The position numbers and the translations under genes were made by a program. Positions 11,838-22,000 of a stretch of 64,000 nucleotides of DNA are shown in pieces. The notes under the pieces are model-generated. The model saw only the letters and a program-made list of their open reading frames with translations. It did no database searches and was not told where the DNA came from. Every line of letters starts with the position of its first letter. Position 1 is the first letter of the stretch. This stretch comes from Brassica napus (Eukaryota > Streptophyta > Magnoliopsida > Brassicales > Brassicaceae): NCBI RefSeq assembly GCF_020379485.1, contig NC_063446.1, positions 17,805,525 through 17,869,524 of the forward strand. Direction: 5' to 3'.

Positions 11838-12477
11838 AAATAAGATAGGTTTGAGCATTTTACCCGGACCCGAAGACCTGAATCGGAACCGACCCGAAAA
11901 TATAGGTTCGGGTCCGGGTCCATGCTAATGTACCTATTGGATTTTTTTTAGATCCGCGGGTCTCGGTTCGGGTCCGGGTCCTACCCGAGACCCGTTCGGG
12001 TACCCGAAGTATCTGCAAATAATTGTATATATTTGGGTGATTGGGTATATTTTTGGTATTTCATATTTTTTAAAAGTTTTGGGTTCCGGTTTTCGGGTAT
12101 AATTGTAGGTTTTGGGTAAATTTTTAGATTTTTAGAAAATATAATTCGGGTATGTTTTGGGTTTTTGGGTCTGATTTTGGATAAATTTTTGGGTATTTTT
12201 GCGATTCTTCGGGCATTTTTAGAGTTTTCGGGTATATCGGGTCCTAAATACCCGAACCGACCCGGATCCGAAATATACCCGAAAATTATGGATATTTTAC
12301 GGGTATTGAAATTATAGATCCGAACGGACCCGGACCCGACAAGACCCGACCGAAACCGACCCGAAAAATTATAGGTACATATATGGGTCTAAATTTCTAG
12401 GATCCGAAGGACCCGGACCCGACAAGACCCGATCCGAACCCGACCCGAGGACCCGGATGCCCAGACCTAAAATAAGA
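11838..12477. mobile_element. non-autonomous hAT element, 624 bp, with 8-bp target duplication
   Basis: The element (11846-12469) begins TAGGTTTGAGCA and ends TGCCCAGACCTA, an imperfect terminal inverted repeat. It is flanked by identical 8-bp duplications AAATAAGA at 11838-11845 and 12470-12477. Its sub-terminal regions are made of many repeats of ACCCGGACCCG/CGGGTCCGGGT in opposite orientations. An 8-bp duplication and TAGG-type ends are hAT hallmarks. No coding frame is present. Confidence 0.85.
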
Positions 12478-12535
12478 GATAGAAGAGACGTTTCTTAGTT
12501 TTTTTTAGTTAGAAGCTAAGAAATCCTCTCTCAGA

Positions 12536-12776
12536 CATCTCCAATGGTTTACTCTAAAATAGAGTAACTCTATGATAGAGTTTGAGTTTGATTCAATGGT
12601 ACTCTATTTTAGAGTAAAACATAGAATAATGAACAAAAAAAAAACAAGTTACTCTATATTTGAGAGTAAATCTATTTTTCACTCTATAGAGTGAAAAATA
12701 GAATATCATTAGAACATTTGTCGATAAAAAAAAGAATATTTTTACTCTAAACTCTATTTTAGAAAAGTTGGAGATG
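12536..12776. mobile_element. MITE with CATCTCCAA termini
   Basis: The ends CATCTCCAATGG and (inverted) CATCTCCAACTTTT enclose repeated ACTCTA/TAGAGT blocks, giving strong self-complementarity over about 240 bp. The CTCTAAAATAGAGT block recurs just inside both ends. No clean target duplication is visible, so the superfamily is not assigned. Confidence 0.6.
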
Positions 12777-13279
12777 CCCTAAGAAACCTGATCAATCGTA
12801 TGTCCTTAAGCCATGATTATCGCAGTATACTAATGGGGTTTTAAAGGTGTGGGTCGCACTTGTTTTTTAAAAATCGGTTGCAGAAGTCACGAAATAAGAG
12901 TCGACTTTGGACAGTTTCTTGTACTGTTTGCGGATTATACTGACACATGGCAGTCCGAAATTGGTTCCTTTTTTTTAACTTTTTTAAATCAGACAAAACA
13001 AAAAAAAAATTAAGAAACCGAAAACAAGTTTCACCGTAATTATGCTCTTGGAATTGCACAGCTAGTAAATCGCAAACTTCGATGCCAACTATTTGTTGTA
13101 TTTTCTCTATTTTCTTTGTTTTATTAAAAACAAAATTTGATTTAGAATATAATATTAAAAAAAAAACTTTGGAAACCTTTTCATCTCTAAAAGCCAAAAG
13201 AGAATATCAATTTTTGACATTAGTAGTAATCAGAAAGAAATAAGATAATGACATAACAAAAAGAAATAATAAAATAATA

Positions 13280-13517
13280 CTCTCTCCATTTTTAATTATA
13301 GGTAGTTTTACTTAAAAACACGAATATTTAGAAAATTATTATTTAAAAAAATATATCATTTAACCAATTAATTCAACCAATTATTAAAAACCTAACATTA
13401 TTTTATTGGTCACACAATATCTAATAATTGAAAAAAATGTATTGAAATATGTAAATTACTTATATTATGAAACAAATTGTTTTTCCTAAAACTATTTAGA
13501 TTTAGAAAGAGAGGGAG
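13280..13517. mobile_element. Stowaway/mariner-type MITE
   Basis: The left end reads CTCTCTCCATTTTTAATTATAG and the right end (inverted) CTCCCTCTCTTTCTAAATC. Both are bounded by TA (13278-13279 and 13518-13519). CTCCCTC-type ends with a TA duplication are typical of Tc1/mariner-derived MITEs. It lies about 280 bp upstream of the TET8 start codon. Confidence 0.7.
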
Positions 13518-13705
13518 TATAAACTAACTGCAGGTCCTAATCAGATTAGGCTAATCTCAAAACATGCACCAGCCGCGATAAAGCGCGTGAAAGTTTAAAG
13601 AGTCTCAAGTTCATCACCTACTAGGAGAAGGAAGGAGAAGAGATATCATTAAGCAACACGGAAACGTCTCGGAACTTCCTTCCTTTCACGCGTTTCAATT
13701 CTCTT

Positions 13706-13712
13706 TATATAA
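13706..13712 (+). promoter_or_regulatory. TATA box of TET8
   Basis: TATATAA lies 89 bp upstream of the TET8 ATG, followed by a CT-rich leader typical of plant 5' UTRs. Confidence 0.6.
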
Positions 13713-13800
13713 CTCTCCTTCCCCTCATTAATTCTCTCAAATTCTCTTCTGGGTTTCCTAAATTCTCAACCTTTTTCTCCAAATTCGATTTCTTAAAATC

Positions 13801-14971
13801 ATGGTTCGCTGTAGCAACAACCTCGTTGGCATACTCAACTTCATCGTCTTCCTCCTCTCTATTCCCATCTTAGCTGGAGGAATCTGGCTTAGCCAAAACG
13901 GCTCAACGGAGTGTGAGGGTTTTCTCGACAAACCCGTGATCGCTCTCGGAGGTTTCCTTATGGTTGTAGCGATCGTTGGTTTGATCGGTTCCTGTTGCAG
14001 AGTCACATGGCTTCTCTGGACTTACCTCTTTGTCATGTTCCTCTTGATTCTCCTCGTCTTCTCCATAACGGTTTTCGCCTTTGTTGTGACTAACAAAGGC
14101 GCAGGAGAAAAGGTTTCTGGGAGAGGGTATAAAGAGTATAGACTTGGAGATTACTCTAACTGGTTGCAGAAACGTGTGAACAGTGACAAGAACTGGAATA
14201 AGATTAGGAGTTGTCTCGTTGACAGCAAGGTCTGTTCTAAGCTTGACGATAAACTTGTTGGTGTTCCTGTCAACAACTTCTACAACGAACATCTCACTGC
14301 CCTTCAGGTAAACGATTCTTATATGCTTTAGTTTTGGTTGGAATCATGGATCTGATTCCTTACTGTCTTAAAGTTTCTCTGTTTCTTAGAGTCTTGTTTT
14401 GTTTGAAAAGATTGTGATCAAAGTCTGAAAGGAATTGGACTTTTCAATCTTCTCTGATCCTCAGAACCTTTGATTCTCTTCACATGTCTTTAAAGATCCG
14501 AACTTTTTTACTTTTAGCAAAAAGATTCTACCTTTTTGAAATTGAGAATCTTTTTTATGAATATGGACGACAGACATTAGATATAAGAACATAATTCTTT
14601 GTGTGAATTTTGTTTTTTCTTACAGCTACAACTAACTAATGAATCTTTTTTGTTTTGTGTTACAGTCTGGTTGCTGCAAACCCTCAGAGCAATGCCAATT
14701 CACTTACGTAAGTGCCACAAACTGGACCAAGACGGCCGGAACACAACCAAATCCAGACTGCCAAAGCTGGGACAACGCACCAAACAAGCTCTGCTTCGAT
14801 TGCCAATCTTGCAAGGCGGGTCTTCTCGACAACGTCAAGAGCGCGTGGAAGAAAGTTGCAGTAGTCAACATCATCTTCCTCGTCTTCCTTATCATTGTCT
14901 ACTCTGTTGGCTGCTGTGCTTTAAGGAACAACAAGAGAGATGGCAGTTATGGCTATGGATATAAGCCTTGA
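13801..14971 (+). CDS. TET8: tetraspanin-8
   Basis: Tetraspanins organise membrane microdomains; TET8 marks plant extracellular vesicles. Two exons, 13801-14307 and 14666-14971, join across a 358-bp GT-AG intron (CTTCAG/GTAAAC; TTACAG/TCTGG) to give 270 aa, close to the 273 aa I recall for Arabidopsis TET8. Three hydrophobic segments lie in the first 95 residues (from about 8, 44 and 70), and the fourth at about 240-262. The large extracellular loop carries the plant tetraspanin signature GCCKPS (from residue 171) and further Cys pairs (CQSW, CFDCQSC). The tail ends YGYGYKP. A second possible acceptor at 14625 would add residues before GCCK and is less likely. Identification to TET8 rests on near-identity with the remembered sequence, for instance the start [13 protein letters not shown]. 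Confidence 0.96.
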
Positions 14972-15327
14972 AGGCTTTCAAGTGTTTTAGAACAGAGATT
15001 CGTTCATTGTTCTTTAATTCACGCAGTACTGGAGTTTGCTTTTATGTTTTATGGATTTACATCTTGGTGATTTGAGACCTATTGCTTGTACAGCTCTCTC
15101 ATGATACTTGTTAGTGTGTTCTGGCTTAACCATGATATATATTTATTTGTTATATGTTCTCTTTGATATTTCCCTAAACATACTATGATCTTTGAAGTAC
15201 TCGTTGAGGAACAGAGAAACAAGGTTTGTAAAAATAACTTAACATAGATCTAGGCTGTAGCATTGGAAGTAATTAAGATCGTCTTGCTGCTTCAAAACAG
15301 AAATTAACGAGGGATTCATTCGTAGGA

Positions 15328-15672
15328 TTTGAATATGAATGTGAAACCTGACTAAAAAGAGTACGAATTTCACAAGCAAAATAAATATTTAAACTCCTGA
15401 GTATTTTCAAGTTTATTTTAAATCATGAAAAATATTTTTATGATATGATTAATTTTTATTATATAATACAAAATTTATTTTTTATTATTATTAAATATTT
15501 TAAACACACTAATAATAAATTTATTCTAGTGGTCTTTGAAATATACATTAATTTCATTAATTTATAAATATTTGTAAAATCATAATGCTTGCACGTGCAT
15601 GTAAAACATTTAGTTTGAATATGAATGTGAAACTAGATTAAAAGAGTATGAATTTTATAAGTAAATAAATAA
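15328..15672 (+). repeat. pair of 59-bp direct repeats in the TET8 downstream region
   Basis: TTTGAATATGAATGTGAAAC and the next 40 bases occur at 15328-15386 and again, slightly diverged, at 15614-15672. The 227 bp between are AT-rich and end TTGCACGTGCATGTAAAACATTTAGT, a short palindrome near a CTAGT-like end that could be a worn Helitron 3' end. The Helitron reading is weak. Confidence 0.55.
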
Positions 15673-16131
15673 TACAGTCCTTTTAAGATTACAAACTTAT
15701 AAATTACTCAAACCGGCTATATTAACCTATGGACCCTAAATGTGGTCGTATGTTTGAGCGAGGCCAATGGGCCGATCGGTTTACATGATGGATACAGCGA
15801 TTGGTTAAGGCAGCCAACGAATGGGAGGAATTCGCCAAGGTCTTCCTTTAGTAATCAACCATACCTAGTGGACCGAGACCATGATGCCGAGCCTTGATTG
15901 GATTGATTGAGTTAGGAAGTCATTGTCGTTTAAAGGACATTGGGATCGTGTGCATGTTAGGATTAGGTTTTTGGGACTAACTGTGTAGGCGTAATGGTCC
16001 GCCTCACTAAGAAATTGTAGAGTTGCTTATGACATATTGAATGTGGCAGGTTCTAAGGATTGTCTGGGTTGACGCAAGACCGGGGCCCGATGGGTGTGAG
16101 TGGTATTCGATTCATTTAGGTCTAGTGTTGT
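15673..16131. other. unassigned, GC-richer repeat-like DNA
   Basis: From about 15715 the composition becomes GC-richer than its surroundings, with no continuous frame in either strand. This looks like worn transposon DNA next to the old Athila LTR, but I could not assign a family. Confidence 0.35.
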
Positions 16132-16172
16132 TGATAAACCTTTGATTTTACCTACTTTTACCCATGGTTTAC
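16132..16172 (+). repeat. first 41 bp of an old Athila-like LTR, split by a later insertion
   Basis: TGATAAACCTTTGATTTTAC opens an LTR that continues at 26210 after the young Athila element is removed. The same opening pattern, ending in ACCATGGT, is seen in the solo LTR at 9886. The last five bases, TTTAC, are one side of the young element's target duplication. Confidence 0.75.
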
Positions 16173-17493
16173 TGATGTCTCGAGTTTTAACCCGATTATC
16201 TAACTGCAAGTGCACAGTAAAGTACGCAGTAGTAATACGGGATCGAATCCACAGGGACCGATGATCACACGTAGAGTTGCAGACAAGTTAATAGCTACAG
16301 TGAATCAAGATATATTTTTGATGGTTTTTGTTTAATTTTCTCTAGTGTCACAAAGCATAAACAAGCATGTAAAAAGATGATTTAAACGAATTGAAAACTA
16401 TTTTAAAACAAACGTTGGGCATTGGGAATTCTCAGGGATTTCTTTTTAATCAAGATACAATTAATGGCAGACACAGGGATATATTAAGAACCGTCTAGAA
16501 CTCAAACACGATATTAGAATTAACCTACTTCCGTAGCGCTAATTCTCTATGTTATAGAAATCTCCACACTAACTTCCGCTGAGTTTCAATTTCTAAACAA
16601 GCATTAAGAACAGGTTCAATATGTTCACAAAGCGCAATAACATCAACTTCCGAGGGTTAAGGACACTTTGCTCATCTAAAGTATTTTCGGAAGTTCAAAC
16701 AATCACTTTCGGTGCATCAAACAATCTGAAATCATGAACTAAGTGATCAATTCAGTTCAAGCAGTAAGAAACCCATTAGATGAAGAACCAAAACGTAATC
16801 CCTTAGTCTACACACGTTTTATGAATCAAAACATCAAGAAATCCCCTATGAGAACCCCTAAACCCAACTAGATGACTACTCACACATAACTAAACAAGAA
16901 CAAAACGATTTTGATGAAGAAAACATGATAAGATTGTATTAAAACAGAGTAAAGGTTCAGAAGATCTTCTCCAAATGGTTTTGAGATGAACTCCTTCACA
17001 AATCTTCACAAATCACACAAAAGATGAACAAAAACTCTCAAATCTCTCTCTAGAACTTGTAAATCTCCTTCTTGGTCGCCCCTGGTCTTTTCTGAGTCTC
17101 AAAGGTCGAGTTCTTTTGTGAATTATTGAGGGGAGTGGGTAAAAAGGAGTGAAAAGCTCGTGTGTGCGTGTGGAGCCCGTAGCGCCTGAGATCGGTCGAT
17201 CCACATGGCCCGGATCGGTCGATCTCGTGTATGAAAGCCTAGGATCGGTCGATCCACATATCCGGATCGGTCGATCTAGTGCTCTGTGCGATCAATACTT
17301 CATTCGGTCCATTGTTCGGTCCATCTTGCTTCTGAATAAATCCCGAATGCGTTCTTTTCTTTCAAGCTATCTAGTAACCTGCATATTACACTTAAGAACA
17401 CCAAAACGCATCAAATAGACCAAAACATTAATTAAAACCGACCATTTAATTGCTCCAAAACGAGTTTAAAACCGTTAAAAACACGGAATATCA
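16173..17493 (-). repeat. 3' LTR of the young Athila element
   Basis: This 1,321-bp repeat begins TGATGTCTCGAG and ends CGGAATATCA on the plus strand. Four copies of GATCGGTCGATC lie at 17190, 17213, 17243 and 17265. Confidence 0.95.
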
Positions 17494-17507
17494 ACTCCCC
17501 CAGACTT
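17494..17507 (-). promoter_or_regulatory. polypurine tract of the young Athila element
   Basis: The minus strand reads AAGTCTGGGGGAGT directly before the 3' LTR (TGATATTCCG). This is where plus-strand DNA synthesis is primed in LTR retrotransposons. A near copy, AAGTCTGGGGGAGG, lies 1.2 kb upstream in the element at 18709-18722. Confidence 0.8.
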
Positions 17508-19073
17508 GAATCTTTGCTTGTCCTCAAGTAAAGAGGATTAAAATTTGGGAGCTCACTAACCCTCAGTAGACCTTACCTTGTGATTTCGCTAACCACTTAA
17601 ATCAGAGACTGTCAAGGCTTTCATTCCAAATCCCCACCAAGACCGCGCAAACCTTTCCATATTTCAGACCTGCAAGTCTCAGTTTCAAGTAATCAACTCT
17701 TTACATTCATTAAAAAGGGCGTGACCTTTCCACCAAAGATATCTCCATCAGGTATAACGGGCTTGGTGTTTGGGAGGCTGTTTTAGTGTTTAATTAGGTG
17801 AGGCTCAAGTGTTTGTGGGTATCAGCGATAACAAAAAAAATGCAAAACATTATGCAAAATCGCTGGAGAGACCGAGTATATTGATAACCATGTTTTCGAA
17901 CTGCTCAAGTCTCAAATGATCAAAAACCAACAAATCTCAAACTCTAACCCCAAATTTAAACAAAGCATCATCTCTAGTACATAAAATAAAAATAAAATGT
18001 CTAAATCAAATATACTGAATGAGATATAAACATGAATAAATTTTTTTTTTTTTTTTTTTTTTTTTTTAGGAAAACTTATACAAACCGGAATCGAATATAT
18101 ACACTGCGATGCAATCACACACTTACAACACCCAATTTTTCTATTTACACCTCTAGACACACAGGTCCGTGTCTAACCACCTAAAGGTTCCGATCCTACC
18201 TAAGCAGTCGGATGAACCATGTCTACCCTAATCTCTCCATTGTTTTTGCACATGTATGCACATATGATCAGTGTGTAAGAATGCATGGAGATGAAATAAA
18301 AGGGTAAGGTGTAGGTGAGGTACCAAACTATTGATGAGTCTGGCCATTCAGGATTATTAAAGAGTGGTAGAATGTGGTAAAGAAAATCCTGAATGTGTAT
18401 ATGGTGTACCGTTTCCTGATGTTGATTCCTGGTCAAAAGAAATTAAATTCATTAATGGTCAAAAATAGTTGAGTCGACTACAATTCACCGAGACTTGATA
18501 AAAGATTTAAGGAGAGGTTGTTTGGTCAAGTGGTTCCTCGGTTTGTCTGCGCTAACAGTCCTGAAAAATGGTCAATATGAAATGTAAAGCACAACACACA
18601 AGGAAGTAGTCTAATAATCATCACAGGGTCTGAGAAAAATACGTAGAGAGTTTTTAAAACACAAAGAAAATAAAAGAAATAAAAGCAATATGGTACATAA
18701 GTAGCATCCTCCCCCAGACTTACTTCACACCGTCTCGGTGTGAAAATAATTCCAAGAGAGATTACCGATCAGGCGTTGCGGTCAGTACGCCTCTTGGAGC
18801 GCCTCTCCAAGGCTCCATCATCATCAGAGTCCTCCGCTGCCTCAGGTCCAGCAGCGGTGCCGTGGGCGCCTTAGATCGACCGATCCATAGGCGTTGGATC
18901 GACCGATCTCTGCCTGATCGTGATACATGCCTGAAAATCATCTAAAAAACACATCCAAAAATCAATTCACACAAAAAAAAACATAATCACAAAAGAGAAA
19001 GAAAATCAAACCATGTGGGTTGCCTCCCACTCAGCGCTTGTTTAAAGTCGCGAGCCTGACTATTTTGTTGTCC
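17508..19073 (-). other. untranslated 3' region of the young Athila element
   Basis: About 1.57 kb lie between the pol stop codon and the polypurine tract. No long frame is present, so an env-like gene is absent or lost. The region holds a run of about 29 T (18039-18067), a second polypurine-like tract (18709-18722), a short perfect hairpin (18724-18744) and two copies of GATCGACCGATC at 18874-18885 and 18897-18908, the reverse complement of the LTR 12-mer. Confidence 0.75.
18724..18744. repeat. perfect 9-bp hairpin
   Basis: TTCACACCG, a TCT loop, then CGGTGTGAA form a perfect stem. It sits beside the second polypurine-like tract, in the part of the genomic RNA after pol. A role in RNA packaging or 3' processing would be guesswork. 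Confidence 0.7.
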
Positions 19074-22000
19074 TTAGGCGAGATCAGGTTCCGATAAAGG
19101 AATGTTGGTTCCTTCTTCGGGTTTTGCATCTGTGAAGTAAGGTTTTAGCCTCTGCCCATTGACGGTGAATTTCCTCCCATTGTCTTCCAAGACAACAGCT
19201 CCATAAGGTCTAACCTCTGTGATGGTGAAAGGTCCGGACCAACGAGACTTAAGCTTTCCAGGAAATAGCTTGAGTCTAGAGTTGAACAGAAGGACTTTGT
19301 CTCCAGCAGCGAAGTCTCTCGGGATTATCTTTCTGTCATGCCATGCCTTAGTTCTTTCCTTGTAGATTTTGGTGTTCTCATAGGCGTTCAACCGAATCTC
19401 GTCCAGCTCGTTCAACTGAACCATCCTCCTTTCTGCTGCGGTTTTAATGTCGAAGTTCATCAACTTCGTTGCCCAAAAACCACTGTACTCCAATTCCACA
19501 GGTAGGTGACAAGACTTTCCATAGACCAGATTAAAAGGAGTGGTGCCCAAGGGAGTCTTGTAGGCGGTTCTATACGCCCATAAGGCGTCATCAAGCTTCA
19601 CAGCCCAGTCTTTCCTTGTTTTGCCTACAGCCTTCTCCAAAATCCCCTTGATTTCTCGGTTCGATATTTCAACCTGCCCACTTGTCTGAGGATGATAAGG
19701 TGTAGCTACCTTATGCTTTACTCCATGTTTCTTCAGCAGTTTATCGAACGTCTTGTTGATGAAGTGAGAGCCTCCATCACTAATAACCACTCTCGGGATC
19801 CCGAATCTTGGAAAAATGACTGTCTTGAACATTTTCTTGACAACACTAGAGTCATTTGTCTTGCTGGCTACTGCTTCCACCCACTTGGAGACATAATCAA
19901 CCGCAACCAGGATGTACTCATTTCCATAAGAAGATGGGAAAGGGCCCATAAAATCAATTCCCCATACATCAAAAACTTCAACTTCAAGGATGAAATTTTG
20001 GGGCATCTCATTTCTCTTACTGATGTTACCCTTCCGCTGACATGCATCACACTTTGAGACAAACTCATGGGCGTCTCTGAAAAGTGTAGGCCACCAGTAA
20101 CCAGCCTGCAGGACCTTAGAAACCGTCTTGAATGTTGCAAAATGGCCTGCGTATTCTGAACTGTGGCAGTGGAAAAGAATCCCTTGCATCTCATTCTCCA
20201 GAACACATCTCCTGAATAAACCATCTGAGCATCTCTTGTAGAGGAAGGGATCATCCCAGTAGTAGTGGTTCACATCTCTCATGAACTTCTTCCTCTCATA
20301 CCCCTTCAGGTTCGGTGGTTCAATTCCAGCACATAGGTAGTTTGCAAAGTCTGCAAACCATGGGAGATCATCCTGAATTTGTCTCATGACACAGCAATCA
20401 GCCTGATCCAAATACTCATCCTCCAGCAAGGTGATCACATAGACATTCTCCTCGGGTAATGTATCATCCAGTGGTGTTTCAGCTTCCACTCTCATTCGGG
20501 AAAGATGATCTGCCACTCCATTTTCTGCTCCTCTCTTGTCTCTGATCTCAATATCAAACTCCTGTAGGAGTAAGATCCACCTTAAGAGTCTCGGTTTAGC
20601 ATCTTTTTTCGTCATCAGGTACTTCAAGGCTGCATGATCTGTGTGCACAATTACTTTCGAGCCCACCAAATAGGACCTGAACTTCTCGAAAGCATAAACT
20701 ACTGCCAGCAACTCCTTCTCAGTGGTAGCATACTTGATTTGAGCATCATCAAGCGTTCGGCTGGCATAATAGATCACATGGAGTTTCTTGTCTTTTCTCT
20801 GCCCCAAAACAGCTCCAATCGCGTAATCACTTGCGTCACACATTATTTCAAATGGCAAGTCCCAATCTGGTGGCTGCACAATGGGAGCACTGACTAGAGA
20901 CTTCTTGAGAATCTGAAACGCAGCGAGGCAGTCAGCATCAAAAACAAACTTCGCTTCTTTGCACAGCAGACGGGTGAGTGGCCTCGCTATCATAGAGAAG
21001 TCTTTGATAAACCTCCTGTAGAAACCGGCATGTCCCAGAAAACTCCGAATATCCCTCACTGTCCTGGGAGGCTGTAGGCTGGTCATAACTTCAATCTTTG
21101 CTTTGTCAACCTCGATACCCTGCTCTGATATCCTGTGACCCAAAACAATGCCATCTTTCACCATGAAATGACACTTCTCCCAATTTAACACCAAGTTCTT
21201 CTCCTCACATCTTTCCAGCACCTTGCACAGATTAGCAAGGCAGTCGCTAAATGAAGAACCGTAGACTGAGAAATCGTCCATAAAAACCTCCATAATGTCC
21301 TCAATAAGATCAGTAAAGATCGACATCATGCATCTCTGGAAAGTTGCAGGAGCATTGCACAATCCGAAGGGCATTCTCCTGTAGGCAAAAGTACCGTATG
21401 GGCAGGTGAATGTTGTCTTCTCTTGGTCGTCTGGATGAATGGGTATCTGAAAGAACCCGGAGTAGCCATCGAGAAAACAGTAGTAGGGGTGGTTGGCTAG
21501 TCTTTCCAGCATCTGGTCAATGAAAGGAAGTGGGAAGTGGTCCTTCCTTGTGGCTGAGTTTAGCTTCCTGTAGTCAATGCACATCCTATGCCCTGTGACT
21601 GTTCTGGTAGGAATCAGCTCAGCTTTCTCATTTGTGATGACAGTGATGCCACCCTTCTTAGGAACCACATGAACCGGGCTCACCCAAGTGCTGTCTGAAA
21701 TTGGGTAGATCACCCCTGCACTCAACAGCTTTAGAATCTCCTTTTTCACAACTTCCATCAGTTTGGGATTCAGTCTTCGCTGGTGCTCTATGGACGTCTT
21801 TGACTCATCCTCCAAGTGAATCTTGTGCATGCAAAGATCTGGAGAAATACCTGTAATATCATCCAAAGAGTACCCCAATGCTTTTCTATACTTTCGCAAT
21901 TTTGAAAGAAGCAAAGCGGTCTCCACATTATTCAGGTTAGCACAAATAATAACAGGATATGTGGAATTCGGTCCCAAGAATGCATACCTCAGCCCAGCTG

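Larger units (their letters stand above)
11745..12800. mobile_element. foldback MITE of the CTTAG family, interrupted by two other elements
   Basis: Left arm (CATGATTAATGCAAGTTTCTTAGG, near 11746) and right end (CCCTAAGAAACCTG, near 12778) are inverted and related. The inner motif AGAGACGTTTCTTAGTTTTT appears at both about 11789 and 12484, on either side of a hAT insertion. The same family occurs at 51503-51665. Outer borders are approximate and no target duplication was identified. Confidence 0.5.

Noticed and set aside
12841..13197. 118-codon minus frame
   Set aside because: AT-rich, many Phe/Lys from homopolymer runs, no similarity to any family.
18039..18067. Poly(T) run as a terminator or processed gene tail
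   Set aside because: It lies inside the Athila 3' region with no gene beside it; a simple homopolymer.
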